From positions 105,025-169,024 of the forward strand of contig NZ_CANNCR010000007.1 of assembly GCF_947503125.1 (NCBI RefSeq): a stretch of DNA of 64,000 nucleotides, given 5' to 3'. The DNA comes from an uncultured Metabacillus sp. Its GTDB lineage: Bacteria; Bacillota; Bacilli; Bacillales; Bacillaceae. Shown piece by piece: positions 45,885-57,247 of the stretch; position 1 is the first letter of the stretch, and each line of letters starts with the position of its first letter. The position numbers were made by a program, and so were the translations under genes. Below the pieces are notes generated by a model that did not search any database, was not told the DNA's origin, and was given only the letters and a program-made list of their open reading frames with translations.

Positions 45885-46361
45885 TTAGAAATTGTCTAAA
45901 GCTTTTCCCTCAATAGGTGTTATTTTACAAGGCGGACAAACGGTAATGCTTCCTGCTAATATAACCTCCTCATCGCCATTAACAGCTTGAACTTCAACGA
46001 CTATTTGATTTTCTGCTGCATGGATTTCACTGACTTCAAAAAGGAATTGAACAATACTATAATGATAAAGTGGTTTAAGGAAGTTTAATTCTTGTTTAAC
46101 AATATGGCTACCTGGTCCAGGTAAATATTTTGATACGGCAGAAGTAATAATTCCAGTTAGCATTAAACTTGGAACGAGCGGTTTTTCATATGGAGTTTGC
46201 GAGGCATAATCATGCTGTATATAGAGCGGATTGGCGTCATTTGTTAAGCCTAAATAAAGCAATAAATCTTTATCTTCAATTTTTTCTGTTAATGATAATT
46301 TTTCTCCAACTGTTATCTCTTCAATATGTCTTCCGAGTTTTCGCTTTTTGCCAAGGAGCAT
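45885..46361 (-). CDS. MaoC-like hot-dog hydratase
   Basis: A 158-residue protein of the MaoC dehydratase (R-specific enoyl-CoA hydratase-like) family. The active-site motif is YLGLTNDANPLYIQHDYA near residues 36-53, with Asp and His in the expected positions, and the hot-dog strand pattern continues to VILAGSITVCPP. The substrate is unknown. It lies between mdh and phoP; a similar gene occurs there in several Bacillus species. Confidence 0.8.
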   Translation of the reverse strand: MLLGKKRKLGRHIEEITVGEKLSLTEKIEDKDLLLYLGLTNDANPLYIQHDYASQTPYEKPLVPSLMLTGIITSAVSKYLPGPGSHIVKQELNFLKPLYHYSIVQFLFEVSEIHAAENQIVVEVQAVNGDEEVILAGSITVCPPCKITPIEGKALDNF

Positions 46362-46430
46362 CTTTGCACCACCTTACTATATTAGAAAAAACGCATCAAT
46401 TTAACGAGATTAAAATGAAATTCTTATGAT

Positions 46431-46462
46431 AAAAAAGAAAATTGAGGATGACCCCAACTTTC
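46431..46462 (-). terminator. mdh terminator
   Basis: GAAAGTTGGGG and CCTCAATTTTC pair imperfectly around TCAT, followed by TTTTTT on the reverse strand. Confidence 0.75.
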
Positions 46463-46486
46463 TTTTTTGATAAAGAATAAAATAGC

Positions 46487-47425
46487 TTAAGATAAAACTT
46501 TCATTACATTTTTAACAGATTCTGCGGATTTTTCTAATGCAGATTTTTCTTCTTCTGTTAATTCAAGTTCGATGATTTTTTCCAATCCATTTCCGCCTAG
46601 AACAGTTGGAACACCTAAATAAATACCATCAAACCCATATTCGCCTTCCAAATAAGCAATCGTTGGAAGGATACGACGTTGGTCCTTTAAAATCGCTTCA
46701 ACCATTTCTACTAAAGATGCAGCTGGTGCATAGTAAGCACTTCCATTTCCAAGCAGATTAACGATCTCTCCGCCACCCTTACGCGTTCTTTCCACGATCG
46801 CATCTAAACGATCTTTTGGAATTAATGTTTGCAATGGAATTCCTCCAGCATATGAATAACGTACAAGAGGTACCATATCATCACCATGTCCGCCTAATAC
46901 AAAACCTGTTACATCCTTAACAGAAAGATTAAGTTCTTGTGCAACAAATGTACGGAAACGAGCCGTATCCAATACACCTGATTGACCAATGACACGGTGT
47001 TTCGGGAATCCTGATTCTTTAAATACTGTATATGTCATGGCATCTACAGGATTCGTTAAAACGATAATTGTACATTCTGGTGAATATTTTACAACTTCCT
47101 TCGTTACACTTTTCATAATGCCAGCATTTGTCGAAACAAGATCATCACGGCTCATACCAGGTTTTCTGGCAATACCAGCCGTAATCACAACGATGTCTGA
47201 GTCAGCTGTATCTTCGTAATTTGATGTACCAATAATATTTGCGTCAAATCCTTGTACAGGACTTGCTTCCAGCATATCTAAAGCTTTTCCTTTTGTCGGA
47301 TTTTCCATTTGTGGGATATCAACTAATACAACATCTGCAAGTTCTTTTTGGCCTAATAAAAATGCCGTTGTAGCACCAGTAAAACCACTGCCAATAACAG
47401 AAACCTTTTTACGCTTGATTGCCAT
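46487..47425 (-). CDS. mdh: malate dehydrogenase
   Basis: Oxidises malate to oxaloacetate with NAD in the TCA cycle. The 312-residue LDH-like enzyme has the Rossmann motif [13 protein letters not shown], the substrate Arg in [11 protein letters not shown] and the catalytic His in [14 protein letters not shown]. It follows icd by about 100 bases, and with citZ upstream forms the citZ-icd-mdh order of B. subtilis. Confidence 0.97.
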   Translation of the reverse strand: MAIKRKKVSVIGSGFTGATTAFLLGQKELADVVLVDIPQMENPTKGKALDMLEASPVQGFDANIIGTSNYEDTADSDIVVITAGIARKPGMSRDDLVSTNAGIMKSVTKEVVKYSPECTIIVLTNPVDAMTYTVFKESGFPKHRVIGQSGVLDTARFRTFVAQELNLSVKDVTGFVLGGHGDDMVPLVRYSYAGGIPLQTLIPKDRLDAIVERTRKGGGEIVNLLGNGSAYYAPAASLVEMVEAILKDQRRILPTIAYLEGEYGFDGIYLGVPTVLGGNGLEKIIELELTEEEKSALEKSAESVKNVMKVLS

Positions 47426-47462
47426 TTGAACATCCCCTTTAATTATGTAAGTTAGGTAATTC

Positions 47463-47490
47463 AGGGCCGACCTTATTGTAAAGGCAGGCC
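47463..47490 (-). other. stem-loop between icd and mdh
   Basis: GGGCC...CTT and AAG...GGCCC form an interrupted stem with no T-tract. It may stabilise or process the citZ-icd-mdh message rather than end it. Confidence 0.4.
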
Positions 47491-47524
47491 CGTATAGTTA
47501 CCTTATAAAATAATACTCAATTTA

Positions 47525-48796
47525 TTAAGCAAAGTTTTTAATTAACTCATCAGCAAATTCAGAGCATTTTACTTCAGTAGCTCCATCCATTAAACGAGCA
47601 AAGTCATATGTTACAACTTTTGAAGCAATTGTTTTTTCAACTGAATTAATAACTAATTCAGCTGCTTCTGTCCAGCCTAAATGTTCAAGCATTAAAACAC
47701 CTGAAAGAAGAACAGAAGATGGGTTTACTTTATCAAGTCCAGCATATTTTGGTGCTGTTCCGTGAGTTGCTTCAAAGATCGCATGTCCTGTTTCATAGTT
47801 GATGTTTGCACCTGGAGCAATACCGATACCACCAACTTGTGCTGCTAATGCATCAGAAATGTAATCACCATTTAAGTTCATTGTTGCCACAACATCAAAC
47901 TCACGAGGACGAGTTAAAATTTGTTGTAAGAAGATATCTGCAATTGCATCTTTTACAATAATTTTTCCAGCAGCTTCAGCATCAGCTTGTGCTTTATTTG
48001 CAGCTTCTTTCCCTTCTTTTTCAACAATGCGGTCATATTCTGCCCAAGTAAACACTTTATCGCCGAACTCTTTTTCAGCAAGCTCATATCCCCAGTTTTT
48101 GAAGGCACCTTCAGTAAATTTCATAATGTTTCCTTTATGAACAAGTGTCACAGATTTACGTCCATGCTCAATTGCATAATTGATTGCAGCTCTTACCAGA
48201 CGGCTTGTACCTTCTTCGGAGACAGGTTTAATACCGATACCAGAAGTTTCTGGGAAACGGATTTTATTTACGCCCATTTCATTTTTTAAGAAATCGATTA
48301 GCTTTTGAACTTCTTCACTACCTTTTGCATACTCAATACCAGCATAGATATCTTCAGTGTTTTCACGGAAAATAACCATATCTGTATCTTCTGGACGCTT
48401 AACTGGTGAAGGTACACCTTGGAAATAACGTACAGGACGCAAGCAAACAAATAAATCTAATTCTTGACGAAGTGCTACATTCAGAGAACGGATTCCTCCA
48501 CCAATTGGTGTTGTTAAAGGTCCTTTAATCGCAATTAAGTACTCACGAATAACTTCAAGTGTTTCATTTGGTAACCATTCGCCAGTTTGATTAAATGCCT
48601 TTTCACCAGCAAGAACCTCTTTCCAAACGATTTCTTTTTCACCATTGTACGCTTTTTCAACAGCTGCTTCTAATACACGTGATGCAGCTGCCCAGATATC
48701 AGGACCGATTCCGTCACCTTCAATAAATGGGATAATTGGATTGTTTGGTACGTTTAATACGCCATTCGTTACTGTAATTTTTTCACCTTGTGTCAA
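47525..48796 (-). CDS. icd: isocitrate dehydrogenase, NADP-dependent
   Basis: Converts isocitrate to 2-oxoglutarate. The 423-residue homodimeric enzyme has the substrate loop [27 protein letters not shown], whose Ser is the phosphorylation site in E. coli, the [12 protein letters not shown] motif and the metal Asp region [17 protein letters not shown]. The gene is also known as citC in B. subtilis. It lies between citZ and mdh and seems to have its own promoter. Confidence 0.97.
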   Translation of the reverse strand: MTQGEKITVTNGVLNVPNNPIIPFIEGDGIGPDIWAAASRVLEAAVEKAYNGEKEIVWKEVLAGEKAFNQTGEWLPNETLEVIREYLIAIKGPLTTPIGGGIRSLNVALRQELDLFVCLRPVRYFQGVPSPVKRPEDTDMVIFRENTEDIYAGIEYAKGSEEVQKLIDFLKNEMGVNKIRFPETSGIGIKPVSEEGTSRLVRAAINYAIEHGRKSVTLVHKGNIMKFTEGAFKNWGYELAEKEFGDKVFTWAEYDRIVEKEGKEAANKAQADAEAAGKIIVKDAIADIFLQQILTRPREFDVVATMNLNGDYISDALAAQVGGIGIAPGANINYETGHAIFEATHGTAPKYAGLDKVNPSSVLLSGVLMLEHLGWTEAAELVINSVEKTIASKVVTYDFARLMDGATEVKCSEFADELIKNFA

Positions 48797-48819
48797 AGAA
48801 ATAACCTCCCAGATTATGT

Positions 48820-48848
48820 ATTATATCTTAGCTATTATCCAAAGGATA
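48820..48848 (-). promoter_or_regulatory. icd promoter with an overlapping dyad
   Basis: TATAAT (48820-48825 on the reverse strand) is followed upstream by the perfect palindrome TATCCAAAGGATA at 48836-48848, which lies across the spacer and -35 region. The -35 box itself is poor. A regulator may bind the dyad; I cannot name it. Confidence 0.4.
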
Positions 48849-48945
48849 GCTTGCACACTTTTTAGTATAGTAGTTTTTAAAGAATTTTGCAGAGAATTTA
48901 AAATAATTTTTTTGATTTTTATGAAGATAATGATTTCACACAGCA

Positions 48946-48970
48946 ATCCTCCCAATCAAACAGGGAGGAT
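48946..48970 (-). other. stem-loop between citZ and icd
   Basis: ATCCTCCC and GGGAGGAT form a perfect 8-bp stem with a 9-base loop. No T-run follows, so partial termination or mRNA processing is more likely than a strong stop. Confidence 0.5.
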
Positions 48971-49018
48971 GATGTGTTTGAGATCATAATCTATTCTTAC
49001 CATTTAAATAGCAGGTTA

Positions 49019-50137
49019 TTAACCACGCTGCTCTAATGGTATATAAGCTTGCTTGTCAGGACCAACATATTCAGCGCGCGGGCGAATTAAGCGATTGTTT
49101 TCATATTGCTCTAAAATATGAGCTAACCAGCCAGAAACACGGCTAACCGCAAAAATTGGCGTAAACAAGTCATGATCAATACCTAAGCTATGGTACATAG
49201 ATGCTGAATAGAAATCAACGTTTGGCGGCAATGGTTTACGGGATCTAACAATTTCTTCAACTTTTGTTGAAATATCATACCATTTCGGTTCACCAGTTAA
49301 TTTCGTCAGTTTCTCAGACATTTTCTTTAAATGTTTAGCTCTTGGGTCTCCTTGACGATATACACGATGACCAAAGCCCATAATTTTTTCTTTATTATCC
49401 AGCTTTTCATTGATATATCTTTCTACATTTTCCACTTCACCAATTTCAGTAAGCATCTTCATTACTGCTTCATTTGCTCCACCGTGTAATGGGCCTTTTA
49501 ATGCTCCAATAGCTGAGGTAACACCTGAATATACGTCTGATAATGTTGCAACACAAACGCGAGCAGTAAAAGTTGACGCATTTAATTCATGGTCGGCATG
49601 TAAAACAAGTGCTTTATTAAACGCCTCAACTGCTACTTCATTAGGTTCCTCACCGGTTAGCGTATATAGGAAGTTTGCAGCCATTGATAAGTCTGTTCTA
49701 GGCTCAACTGGCTCTAAGCCTTTACGGATGCGAGCAAAAGATGTGACAACGATTGGAAGCTGTGCTTGTAAACGGATTGCTTTTCTATAGTTAGCTTCTG
49801 TATCCATCACATCAGCTTCCTCGTCAAATAAGCCTAGTAATGATACAGCTGTACGAAGAGCTGCCATTGGGTGCACACTATTGATAGGATATGTTCTGAA
49901 GTGTTCGATGACTTGCTGTGGAATTTTTGCATTTTCCGCAAGTTGTTTTTTGATTTCATTCAGCTGCTCAGCATTTGGCAGCTTTCTGTGCCAAAGTAGA
50001 TATACCACTTCTTCAAAGCTTGCGTTTTCTGCTAAATCATCAATGTTATAGCCCGCATATGTTAGTGTGTCATCAATGATCGAGCTAACAGATGAAGTAG
50101 TCGCTACGATTCCTTCAAGACCGCGTGTTGCTGTCAT
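49019..50137 (-). CDS. citZ: citrate synthase
   Basis: Condenses acetyl-CoA with oxaloacetate. The 372-residue enzyme has the active-site segments NSVHPMAALRTAVSLLG, HADHELNASTFTARV, GPLHGGANEAVMKML and MGFGHRVYRQGDPRAKHL, with the three catalytic residues in place. AAAGGAGAGG precedes the ATG. It heads the citZ-icd-mdh group. A long upstream region carries its promoter. Confidence 0.97.
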   Translation of the reverse strand: MTATRGLEGIVATTSSVSSIIDDTLTYAGYNIDDLAENASFEEVVYLLWHRKLPNAEQLNEIKKQLAENAKIPQQVIEHFRTYPINSVHPMAALRTAVSLLGLFDEEADVMDTEANYRKAIRLQAQLPIVVTSFARIRKGLEPVEPRTDLSMAANFLYTLTGEEPNEVAVEAFNKALVLHADHELNASTFTARVCVATLSDVYSGVTSAIGALKGPLHGGANEAVMKMLTEIGEVENVERYINEKLDNKEKIMGFGHRVYRQGDPRAKHLKKMSEKLTKLTGEPKWYDISTKVEEIVRSRKPLPPNVDFYSASMYHSLGIDHDLFTPIFAVSRVSGWLAHILEQYENNRLIRPRAEYVGPDKQAYIPLEQRG

Positions 50138-50759
50138 ATTAAACCTCTCCTTTACCTTTTATTCCCCATTTGATTCATCTTTAAAGTTTAAAAGTTTTAC
50201 CCACAAAAATCCGTTTTCCATCTCATTTTTCCTATCAATGAATATGTAAGAAAAATATCTGTGGTAAGAGATATTTTTTATAGTATAAGCAAATTTATTT
50301 TATGCTTTTATACCAATTAAATACGTAATGCTCTTTCTTTTAAACTTTTTGACGATTGAGCGCTTGCTCAAATGCAAGCCCAAAAAAGAAAATGCTTACA
50401 TTTTTTGTGATAAAAGAGTCAAAACGATCATTCTTGACTCATTATATACTATCTATATTTCATTCAAATGGTGATAGTATTTAGAAAACTTAATCATTTA
50501 CCCAGTAGAGTCGGGAAAAGCAAGATTTTCTATTATGTAGGCATTTAAATGAACCTAACCCTATTATAAACAATTATCAGACTTTTGTGAATGAAAACAA
50601 TTCAATAAGGTCAAAAAATTTGTTAGAAAAATTTTATTTTAGGGATTTTGCCACTTCATTCGACTACACATATATAACCATACCATAATTTTGTTATATT
50701 AGTGTACATTTTGCCTTAAATAATTTCCTGCTTTATTAACGATTGGAGCAACCCGAACT
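50138..50759. other. 622-base upstream region of citZ
   Basis: No gene is visible. On the reverse strand TATACT at 50282-50287 may be the citZ -10 box, giving a leader near 138 bases. Around it the plus strand reads TATAAGCA...TGCTTTTATA, an imperfect dyad near the promoter, where CcpC acts in B. subtilis; it does not match ATAA-N7-TTAT exactly. A GCTTGC/GCAAGC stem lies at 50362-50379. The stretch from 50400 to 50759 is AT-rich and shows nothing I can name. Confidence 0.35.
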
Positions 50760-51224
50760 TTATGAGCTGAAAAGCTTCACGATTTGCATGGCGAGGTAGG
50801 CTATACCAGCTCCAATTAATGGACCTACAGCCACTCCATTAAATAGCGAAACCGCTAAAATTGTCCCAAAAACCAAGGCTGTCGTTATATGCGGATCTTC
50901 AGCCAAAAGTGTTAAGCCATTTTTGGCAATTAAGGCTACTGCAATACCTGCTCCTAATGCTATCCATGCATAGGCAGATTTCACTGCATCTAGCAGTTGT
51001 TTAAAACCAATATCCCCTGTTGCAATAGGCACAAGGACAGCAATTGTAATCACCGTTACTCCCCAATTGATTCCTTTTGAGCCGATGGCAGGGAGTATTT
51101 TTGAGTCTAAACCAAACAGTTTTATAATCATTAAAAAAGATACTGCAATAATTAATGACTGATTTTTTGCCAGCAGTCCGATCCCTAACAAAATAAGTAA
51201 AAATAACATCGGTTGGCTAAACAT
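50760..51224 (-). CDS. ytwI: DUF441 family membrane protein YtwI
   Basis: A 154-residue protein with four or five hydrophobic helices and the DUF441 pattern (GSKGINWGVTVITIAVLVPIA, AVGPLIGAGIAYLAMQI). Function unknown. I start at the ATG at 51224 because GGAGGG lies six bases upstream and the length then equals B. subtilis YtwI; an upstream ATG would add 11 residues. It is divergent from ytvI. Confidence 0.88.
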   Translation of the reverse strand: MFSQPMLFLLILLGIGLLAKNQSLIIAVSFLMIIKLFGLDSKILPAIGSKGINWGVTVITIAVLVPIATGDIGFKQLLDAVKSAYAWIALGAGIAVALIAKNGLTLLAEDPHITTALVFGTILAVSLFNGVAVGPLIGAGIAYLAMQIVKLFSS

Positions 51225-51414
51225 GATGGACCCTCCATACAGAAACTTTACTAACAACTTTAAACTTTATCCCAATCTTAACAGACAGTAAACCCATCTG
51301 ATAAAAGTCTCACTTTTTCATATATTCCCTTTAAATATCTCCTTTTGTTTACATAAACGTGTCCACCTTGTAATAAATATGCTATAAGACGCGAAAATTC
51401 GGGAGGAAACAAAC

Positions 51415-52530
51415 TTGAGTTTGGACTATCTATATAGCACGTTAAGACTTTTATTAATTGTTGGAATATTGGTTATCGGTCTTTCCTTTTTTTATTATTT
51501 ATCAACTTTAACCTATCCTTTTATCATCGCTATTTTTATCGCTTTTCTTATAAATCCGCTCGTAAATTTATTGGAGCAAAAGGGAAAATTCCCAAGAGGC
51601 ATAGCGGTTATTACAGCAATCTTACTTTTAATTTGTATTATTGCGGGAATCCTTATCCTATTAGTTGCTGAAATCGTGTCTGGTACTACATATTTGGCAA
51701 AGGTGATCCCCGGGCATTTAAAACTGCTTACCGTTTACCTTGAAACCTTTTTTGTTGAAAAGCTAATGCCAATATACAACCAGTTAACCTACCTTTTTAA
51801 TAATTTAGAGTCTAATCAACAGCAATCCATCATCGCAAATATCCAAAACATAGGTGAGCAGGTGTCCTCAAGCGTTGGAAATTTCATCAAAAGCTTTTTA
51901 GAAAATATACCTGCCATGATTAGCTGGCTTCCCAATGCAGCAACTGTCATCATTTTTTCTTTGCTGGCTACTTTTTTCATCAGCAAGGACTGGTATAAGT
52001 TTAAACATACCTTAAGTACGATCTTGCCGGTTAAAGCCAGAAAAAGCGGCAGAACTATTTTTGAAGAATTAAAAAAGGCATTGATCGGTTTTATTCGTGC
52101 CCAAACAACCCTTATCTCGATTACAACAACAATCGTACTAATCGGACTACTTATCCTTCGGATTGATTATGCAATAACGATCGCTTTGCTGATAGGGTTA
52201 GTTGATATCCTTCCATATTTAGGTACAGGGCTGGTATTCTTTCCTTGGATTATTTATCTGGCTTTTAGTGGAAGTCTCCCACTTGCGATCGGAATCGGGA
52301 TCCTTTATCTGATTGTATTAATCCAACGTCAGGTGATGGAACCAAAAGTTCTTTCCTCAAGTATAGGATTAGATCCACTTGCTACACTTGTTTCTCTTTT
52401 CATTGGGTATAAATTAATTGGGTTTTTAGGCCTTATTGCAGGTCCGGTTACTTTAGTCATTTTCAAGACATTGCATAGTGCTGGAATATACGAGGATTTA
52501 TGGGCATTTGTTGTAGGCAAAGGAAAATAA
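51415..52530 (+). CDS. ytvI: AI-2E family membrane protein YtvI
   Basis: A 371-residue membrane protein with seven to eight helices of the AI-2E transporter / PerM family. YtvI is the sporulation-associated member. Conserved segments include FLINPLVNLLEQ near residues 42-53 and DILPYLGTGLVFFPWIIY near 263-280. The start is TTG with GGGAGG upstream. A possible promoter has TATAAG with TG one base before it, ending near 51388. Transported substrate unknown. Confidence 0.88.
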   Translation: MSLDYLYSTLRLLLIVGILVIGLSFFYYLSTLTYPFIIAIFIAFLINPLVNLLEQKGKFPRGIAVITAILLLICIIAGILILLVAEIVSGTTYLAKVIPGHLKLLTVYLETFFVEKLMPIYNQLTYLFNNLESNQQQSIIANIQNIGEQVSSSVGNFIKSFLENIPAMISWLPNAATVIIFSLLATFFISKDWYKFKHTLSTILPVKARKSGRTIFEELKKALIGFIRAQTTLISITTTIVLIGLLILRIDYAITIALLIGLVDILPYLGTGLVFFPWIIYLAFSGSLPLAIGIGILYLIVLIQRQVMEPKVLSSSIGLDPLATLVSLFIGYKLIGFLGLIAGPVTLVIFKTLHSAGIYEDLWAFVVGKGK

Positions 52531-52531
52531 T

Positions 52532-52560
52532 GGAAAGGATGACTTTTTGTCATCCTTTCT
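52532..52560. terminator. bidirectional terminator ytvI / fxsA
   Basis: GAAAGGATGAC and GTCATCCTTTC form a perfect 11-bp stem with a five-base loop between convergent genes. Confidence 0.85.
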
Positions 52561-52563
52561 CTA

Positions 52564-52950
52564 TTAACGAATGATCGTTATTCGATTTCGATCAATCCAC
52601 TTACGAATAAGTGTGATGAAGAAGGGTTTTATTTTTTTCCTGCTTAAAGGAAATAACAATAAAAAACCTGCTATATCTGTAATAAATCCAGGGGTAAGAA
52701 GCAATAATCCTCCAACTAATATACATAATCCATCAATGATCGCATCACTAGGTATTTGTCCATATTGCATTTGATGCTGTACTTTTCTTATCGCTTCGAT
52801 TCCTTGTTTTTTAGCAAGCCAAGCCCCTATGACACCCGTGAGGATAATCAAGAGGACTGTTGGTATGACCCCAATGGTTTTACCAGATAAAAGGAGAAAA
52901 CCTATTTCTAAAGCAGGTATGACAATGATGAATAGCATTAATAATCTCAT
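52564..52950 (-). CDS. fxsA: FxsA family membrane protein
   Basis: A 128-residue protein with three or four hydrophobic helices and the FxsA signature (PALEIGFLLLSGKTIG, LIILTGVIGAWLAKKQG, LLLTPGFITDIAGFLLLFP). E. coli FxsA suppresses phage T7 exclusion when overproduced; the normal role is unknown. It corresponds to ytzA of B. subtilis and lies downstream of pyk. Confidence 0.88.
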   Translation of the reverse strand: MRLLMLFIIVIPALEIGFLLLSGKTIGVIPTVLLIILTGVIGAWLAKKQGIEAIRKVQHQMQYGQIPSDAIIDGLCILVGGLLLLTPGFITDIAGFLLLFPLSRKKIKPFFITLIRKWIDRNRITIIR

Positions 52951-53060
52951 CTTCTCACCTCTTAAATAAGAGACATGGTTAAGGACAAGCTCTTTTTATT
53001 CGTTTTTATATTCCTATTCTATTCGTTTTCTTAATAAAAGAGAAGTAATCTGTCCAATTG

Positions 53061-53087
53061 AAAAAGGAACCGGTAAAAACCGATTCC
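53061..53087 (-). terminator. pyk terminator
   Basis: GGAATCGGT and ACCGGTTCC pair around TTT(T) and are followed by TTTTT on the reverse strand. Confidence 0.85.
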
Positions 53088-53112
53088 CCTACTTTTAACC
53101 AAAAACTATTTC

Positions 53113-54873
53113 TTAAAGTACACTTGCATGTCCTTGGTAGATTACGCCACGTACAGCGTCAACTGTTATATCCTGTCCGTCCTTTAGTAAGGTTGTAGCA
53201 TCTTCGACTCCTACAATGACAGGAATTCCAAGGCTTAACCCTACAACAGCAGCATGGCTTGTTAACCCGCCTTCTTCTGTAATTAATGCAGAAGCTTTCT
53301 CAAGCGCCTCCATCATATCACGATCTGTACTTTGGGCAACAAGGATAGATCCTTTTGTCATCTTTTCCTTAGCATCTTTTGCTGTGCTTGCAACAACAAC
53401 CTTACCGAAGGCTGATTTTCGTCCAATCCCTTGACCTTTTGCAAGAACATCTCCGATTACATGTACTTTCATTAAGTTTGTTGTTCCGGCTTCTCCAACT
53501 GGAACACCAGCAGTAATCACAATTAAGTCACCATGGGAAACAAAACCACTGTTTATTGCTTCAATAACTGAGTTATCAAGCATTTCATCTGTAGTTGTTG
53601 AATGGTTTCCGCTTCTTGGATATACTCCCCATACAAGCGCAAGCTTACGAGAAATTGAGTCAGAAACCGTTACCGCGATAATTGGTGCTTTAGGACGATA
53701 TTTTGAGATCATTCTAGCCGTATGACCGCTTTCTGTTGGCGTAACAATTGCTGACACTCCAAGATTTAATGCTGTATATGCAGTTGATTGCCCAATTGCA
53801 TCCGTAATTGTTGTGCCAACTTGAGCACTGCGTTTCGTTAAAATGGCTTTATAGTCTAAAGCTTGTTCAGCTCTTGAAGCAATGTTATGCATCGTTTTAA
53901 CCGCTTCTACTGGATATGATCCCGCTGCCGTTTCACCTGAAAGCATAATCGCATCTGTACCATCAAAAATAGCATTTGCTACGTCACTTGCTTCTGCACG
54001 AGTAGGTCTAGGATTACGCTGCATGCTATCAAGCATTTGTGTTGCTGTGATAACAGGTTTTCCTAATGCATTACACTTTCTAATTAATTCCTTTTGGACC
54101 AATGGCACTTCTTCAGCAGGTATTTCCACACCTAAGTCGCCACGAGCAACCATAAGACCATCAGACACTTCAAGGATTTCATCGATATTGTCTACGCCCT
54201 CTTGATTCTCTATTTTAGGAATGATTTGAATATGACTTGCATTATGCTCTTCAAGTAATTCTCTAATTTCAAGTACATCTGAAGCACGACGAACAAATGA
54301 AGCTGCAATAAAGTCAACGTCCTGCTCGATTCCAAATACGATATCTTTTGCATCCTTTTCCGTAATACCTGGAAGCTTAACACTCACACCTGGTACATTT
54401 ACACCTTTTTTGTTTTTTAATGTTCCGCTGTTTTTAATAAGTGTTTTTATTTCATTGTTAGCTTGATCTAAGCTAATAACTTCAAGTTCAATAAGACCAT
54501 CATCTAAAAGGATTGTCGAGCCGATATGTACATCGTCAATTAAACCTTCATATGTAACAGAGAATTTTTCTGTGGTTCCGATAACCTCATTCATAGAGAT
54601 GATAATTTCTTTCCCAGCCTCAAGCTCAATTGCACCATTTTCCATTGTATGAGTTCGAATTTCTGGACCTTTTGTATCCAATAAGATCGCAACCGTTTTA
54701 TTTAGCTTTGCAGAAGCCTCTCTAATGTTTTTAATTCTTGCTCCATGTTCTTCAAAATCACCATGAGAAAAGTTTAAGCGTGCAACATTCATTCCTGCTT
54801 CCATTAACTCTGTTAATTTCTCAATCGATTCACTAGCTGGTCCGATTGTACATACAATCTTAGTTTTTCGCAT
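53113..54873 (-). CDS. pyk: pyruvate kinase with C-terminal phosphohistidine domain
   Basis: Last step of glycolysis. The 586-residue protein has the barrel core with [24 protein letters not shown], the catalytic lysine region [14 protein letters not shown] and [11 protein letters not shown]. The extra domain after about residue 475 carries [20 protein letters not shown], a PEP-utiliser-type mobile domain typical of Bacillus and Geobacillus enzymes. AGGAGG precedes the ATG. It follows pfkA, and the two are probably co-transcribed. Confidence 0.97.
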   Translation of the reverse strand: MRKTKIVCTIGPASESIEKLTELMEAGMNVARLNFSHGDFEEHGARIKNIREASAKLNKTVAILLDTKGPEIRTHTMENGAIELEAGKEIIISMNEVIGTTEKFSVTYEGLIDDVHIGSTILLDDGLIELEVISLDQANNEIKTLIKNSGTLKNKKGVNVPGVSVKLPGITEKDAKDIVFGIEQDVDFIAASFVRRASDVLEIRELLEEHNASHIQIIPKIENQEGVDNIDEILEVSDGLMVARGDLGVEIPAEEVPLVQKELIRKCNALGKPVITATQMLDSMQRNPRPTRAEASDVANAIFDGTDAIMLSGETAAGSYPVEAVKTMHNIASRAEQALDYKAILTKRSAQVGTTITDAIGQSTAYTALNLGVSAIVTPTESGHTARMISKYRPKAPIIAVTVSDSISRKLALVWGVYPRSGNHSTTTDEMLDNSVIEAINSGFVSHGDLIVITAGVPVGEAGTTNLMKVHVIGDVLAKGQGIGRKSAFGKVVVASTAKDAKEKMTKGSILVAQSTDRDMMEALEKASALITEEGGLTSHAAVVGLSLGIPVIVGVEDATTLLKDGQDITVDAVRGVIYQGHASVL

Positions 54874-55039
54874 TTATGTTCCTCCTACCAATTGTGTGGA
54901 AAGGAGGCAGCTCTATGTAAGAAGAGATTACCTCTAATTCCACTTATAATACGGTTTTATATATTTGTTCGATTTCCCCGCAATTAACTTAAGCTCTTTA
55001 AATCGGGATCTTTATGAAAACGATCCCACCCTTTATCTA

Positions 55040-56035
<996 letters not shown>

Positions 56036-56237
56036 TTAATTAAAAACTAACTTGCAATGAAAGTCAAAAACAACATAAGCTGTATGCAGCTTTTGTCGAA
56101 TAACCTTTTTAAGAGCCTATCTCATTATACAATAAATTCATCTCTGTGTTTAATGAATTATGTAATTTTGCTAAATTATTGTCCTTGCTTGCATGCTTGG
56201 TTGATTGCACCAACGTCCATGAATATATCTATTACTC

Positions 56238-56267
56238 AAAAGAAACGTGGACCAATGGCCACACGTT
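56238..56267 (-). terminator. accA terminator
   Basis: AACGTG and CACGTT close a hairpin with inner GGCC/GGTCC pairing, followed by TTTCTTTT on the reverse strand, between accA and pfkA. Confidence 0.7.
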
Positions 56268-56269
56268 CT

Positions 56270-57247
56270 TTATTTTACCCCAAGTAACTCATTTGTAAAT
56301 GATACTTGCCCTATTCTTTTATACTTTTCGTATCGATGCTGAATCAACTCTTCGCCATTCATTGCTGAAAGAGCCTTTAAAGAGCTTGCTAATACTTCTT
56401 CTATATACCCTGCTTGTTTTGTGATATCTTTATGTGCTCCACCTTTAACTTCAGGGATAATTTCATCAACAACGCCCAGTTCCTTTAGGTCTGGTGCTGT
56501 TATCTTCATTGTTTCTGCTGCCTTTTTAGCTAATCCGGAATCCTTCCATAGCAAAGCTGCAGCACCTTCTGGTGAGATAACAGAATAAGTAGAGTTTTCT
56601 AACATATGAATGTGGTTGCCAACACCCAATGCTAAAGCACCTCCACTACCGCCTTCACCAATAACAACGCAAATAACTGGTACAGACAATCCAGCCATTT
56701 CAAACAAGTTTTTAGCAATTGCTTCGCTTTGACCGCGCTCTTCCGCTGCTTTTCCTGGATAAGCGCCTTTTGTATCAATAAAGCAAATAATAGGACGGTT
56801 AAATTTATCAGCTTGCTTCATTAATCTTAATGCTTTACGATACCCTTCAGGATGCGGCATACCAAAATTCCTTCTGATATTTTCCTTCGTATCCTTCCCA
56901 CGTTGATGACCAATAACGGTAACAGGAAGCCCCTTAAACTTAGCAATCCCGCTTACAATGGCTTCATCGTCGCCAAAATAGCGGTCACCATGACATTCAA
57001 AGAAATTAGTAAAAATATGTTCGATATAATCTAATGTTGTCGGTCTATTTGGATGCCTTGCAATTTGGACTCTGTCCCAAGGCTTAATATTCGTATAAAT
57101 CTCATTTTCGAGTTTTTCCAATCTAGCTTCAAGTTTCTCAATTTCAGAGGTTAAATCAACATCTGATTGGCTAGTAAATTCTTTCAGTTCACTGATTTTT
57201 TTCCTAAGCTCGACAACGGGCTTTTCAAATTCCAGTTCGCCTACCAT
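56270..57247 (-). CDS. accA: acetyl-CoA carboxylase carboxyltransferase alpha subunit
   Basis: With AccD transfers CO2 from biotin to acetyl-CoA, the first step of fatty-acid synthesis. The 325-residue protein has an N-terminal coiled segment ([15 protein letters not shown]), [37 protein letters not shown] and the oxyanion-hole region [19 protein letters not shown]. It overlaps accD by seven bases (ATGGTAG), so the subunits are translationally coupled. Confidence 0.97.
   Translation of the reverse strand: MVGELEFEKPVVELRKKISELKEFTSQSDVDLTSEIEKLEARLEKLENEIYTNIKPWDRVQIARHPNRPTTLDYIEHIFTNFFECHGDRYFGDDEAIVSGIAKFKGLPVTVIGHQRGKDTKENIRRNFGMPHPEGYRKALRLMKQADKFNRPIICFIDTKGAYPGKAAEERGQSEAIAKNLFEMAGLSVPVICVVIGEGGSGGALALGVGNHIHMLENSTYSVISPEGAAALLWKDSGLAKKAAETMKITAPDLKELGVVDEIIPEVKGGAHKDITKQAGYIEEVLASSLKALSAMNGEELIQHRYEKYKRIGQVSFTNELLGVK

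Noticed and set aside
50341..50400. cre site upstream of citZ (TGAGCGCTTGCTCA)
   Set aside because: It is roughly palindromic, but the fixed central positions of the cre pattern do not match.
53882..54205. 107-codon plus-strand frame inside pyk
   Set aside because: Antisense shadow of pyruvate kinase with no own signals.
56057..56287. 76-codon plus-strand frame between pfkA and accA
   Set aside because: No ribosome binding site, runs through the accA terminator and into accA; low-complexity composition.
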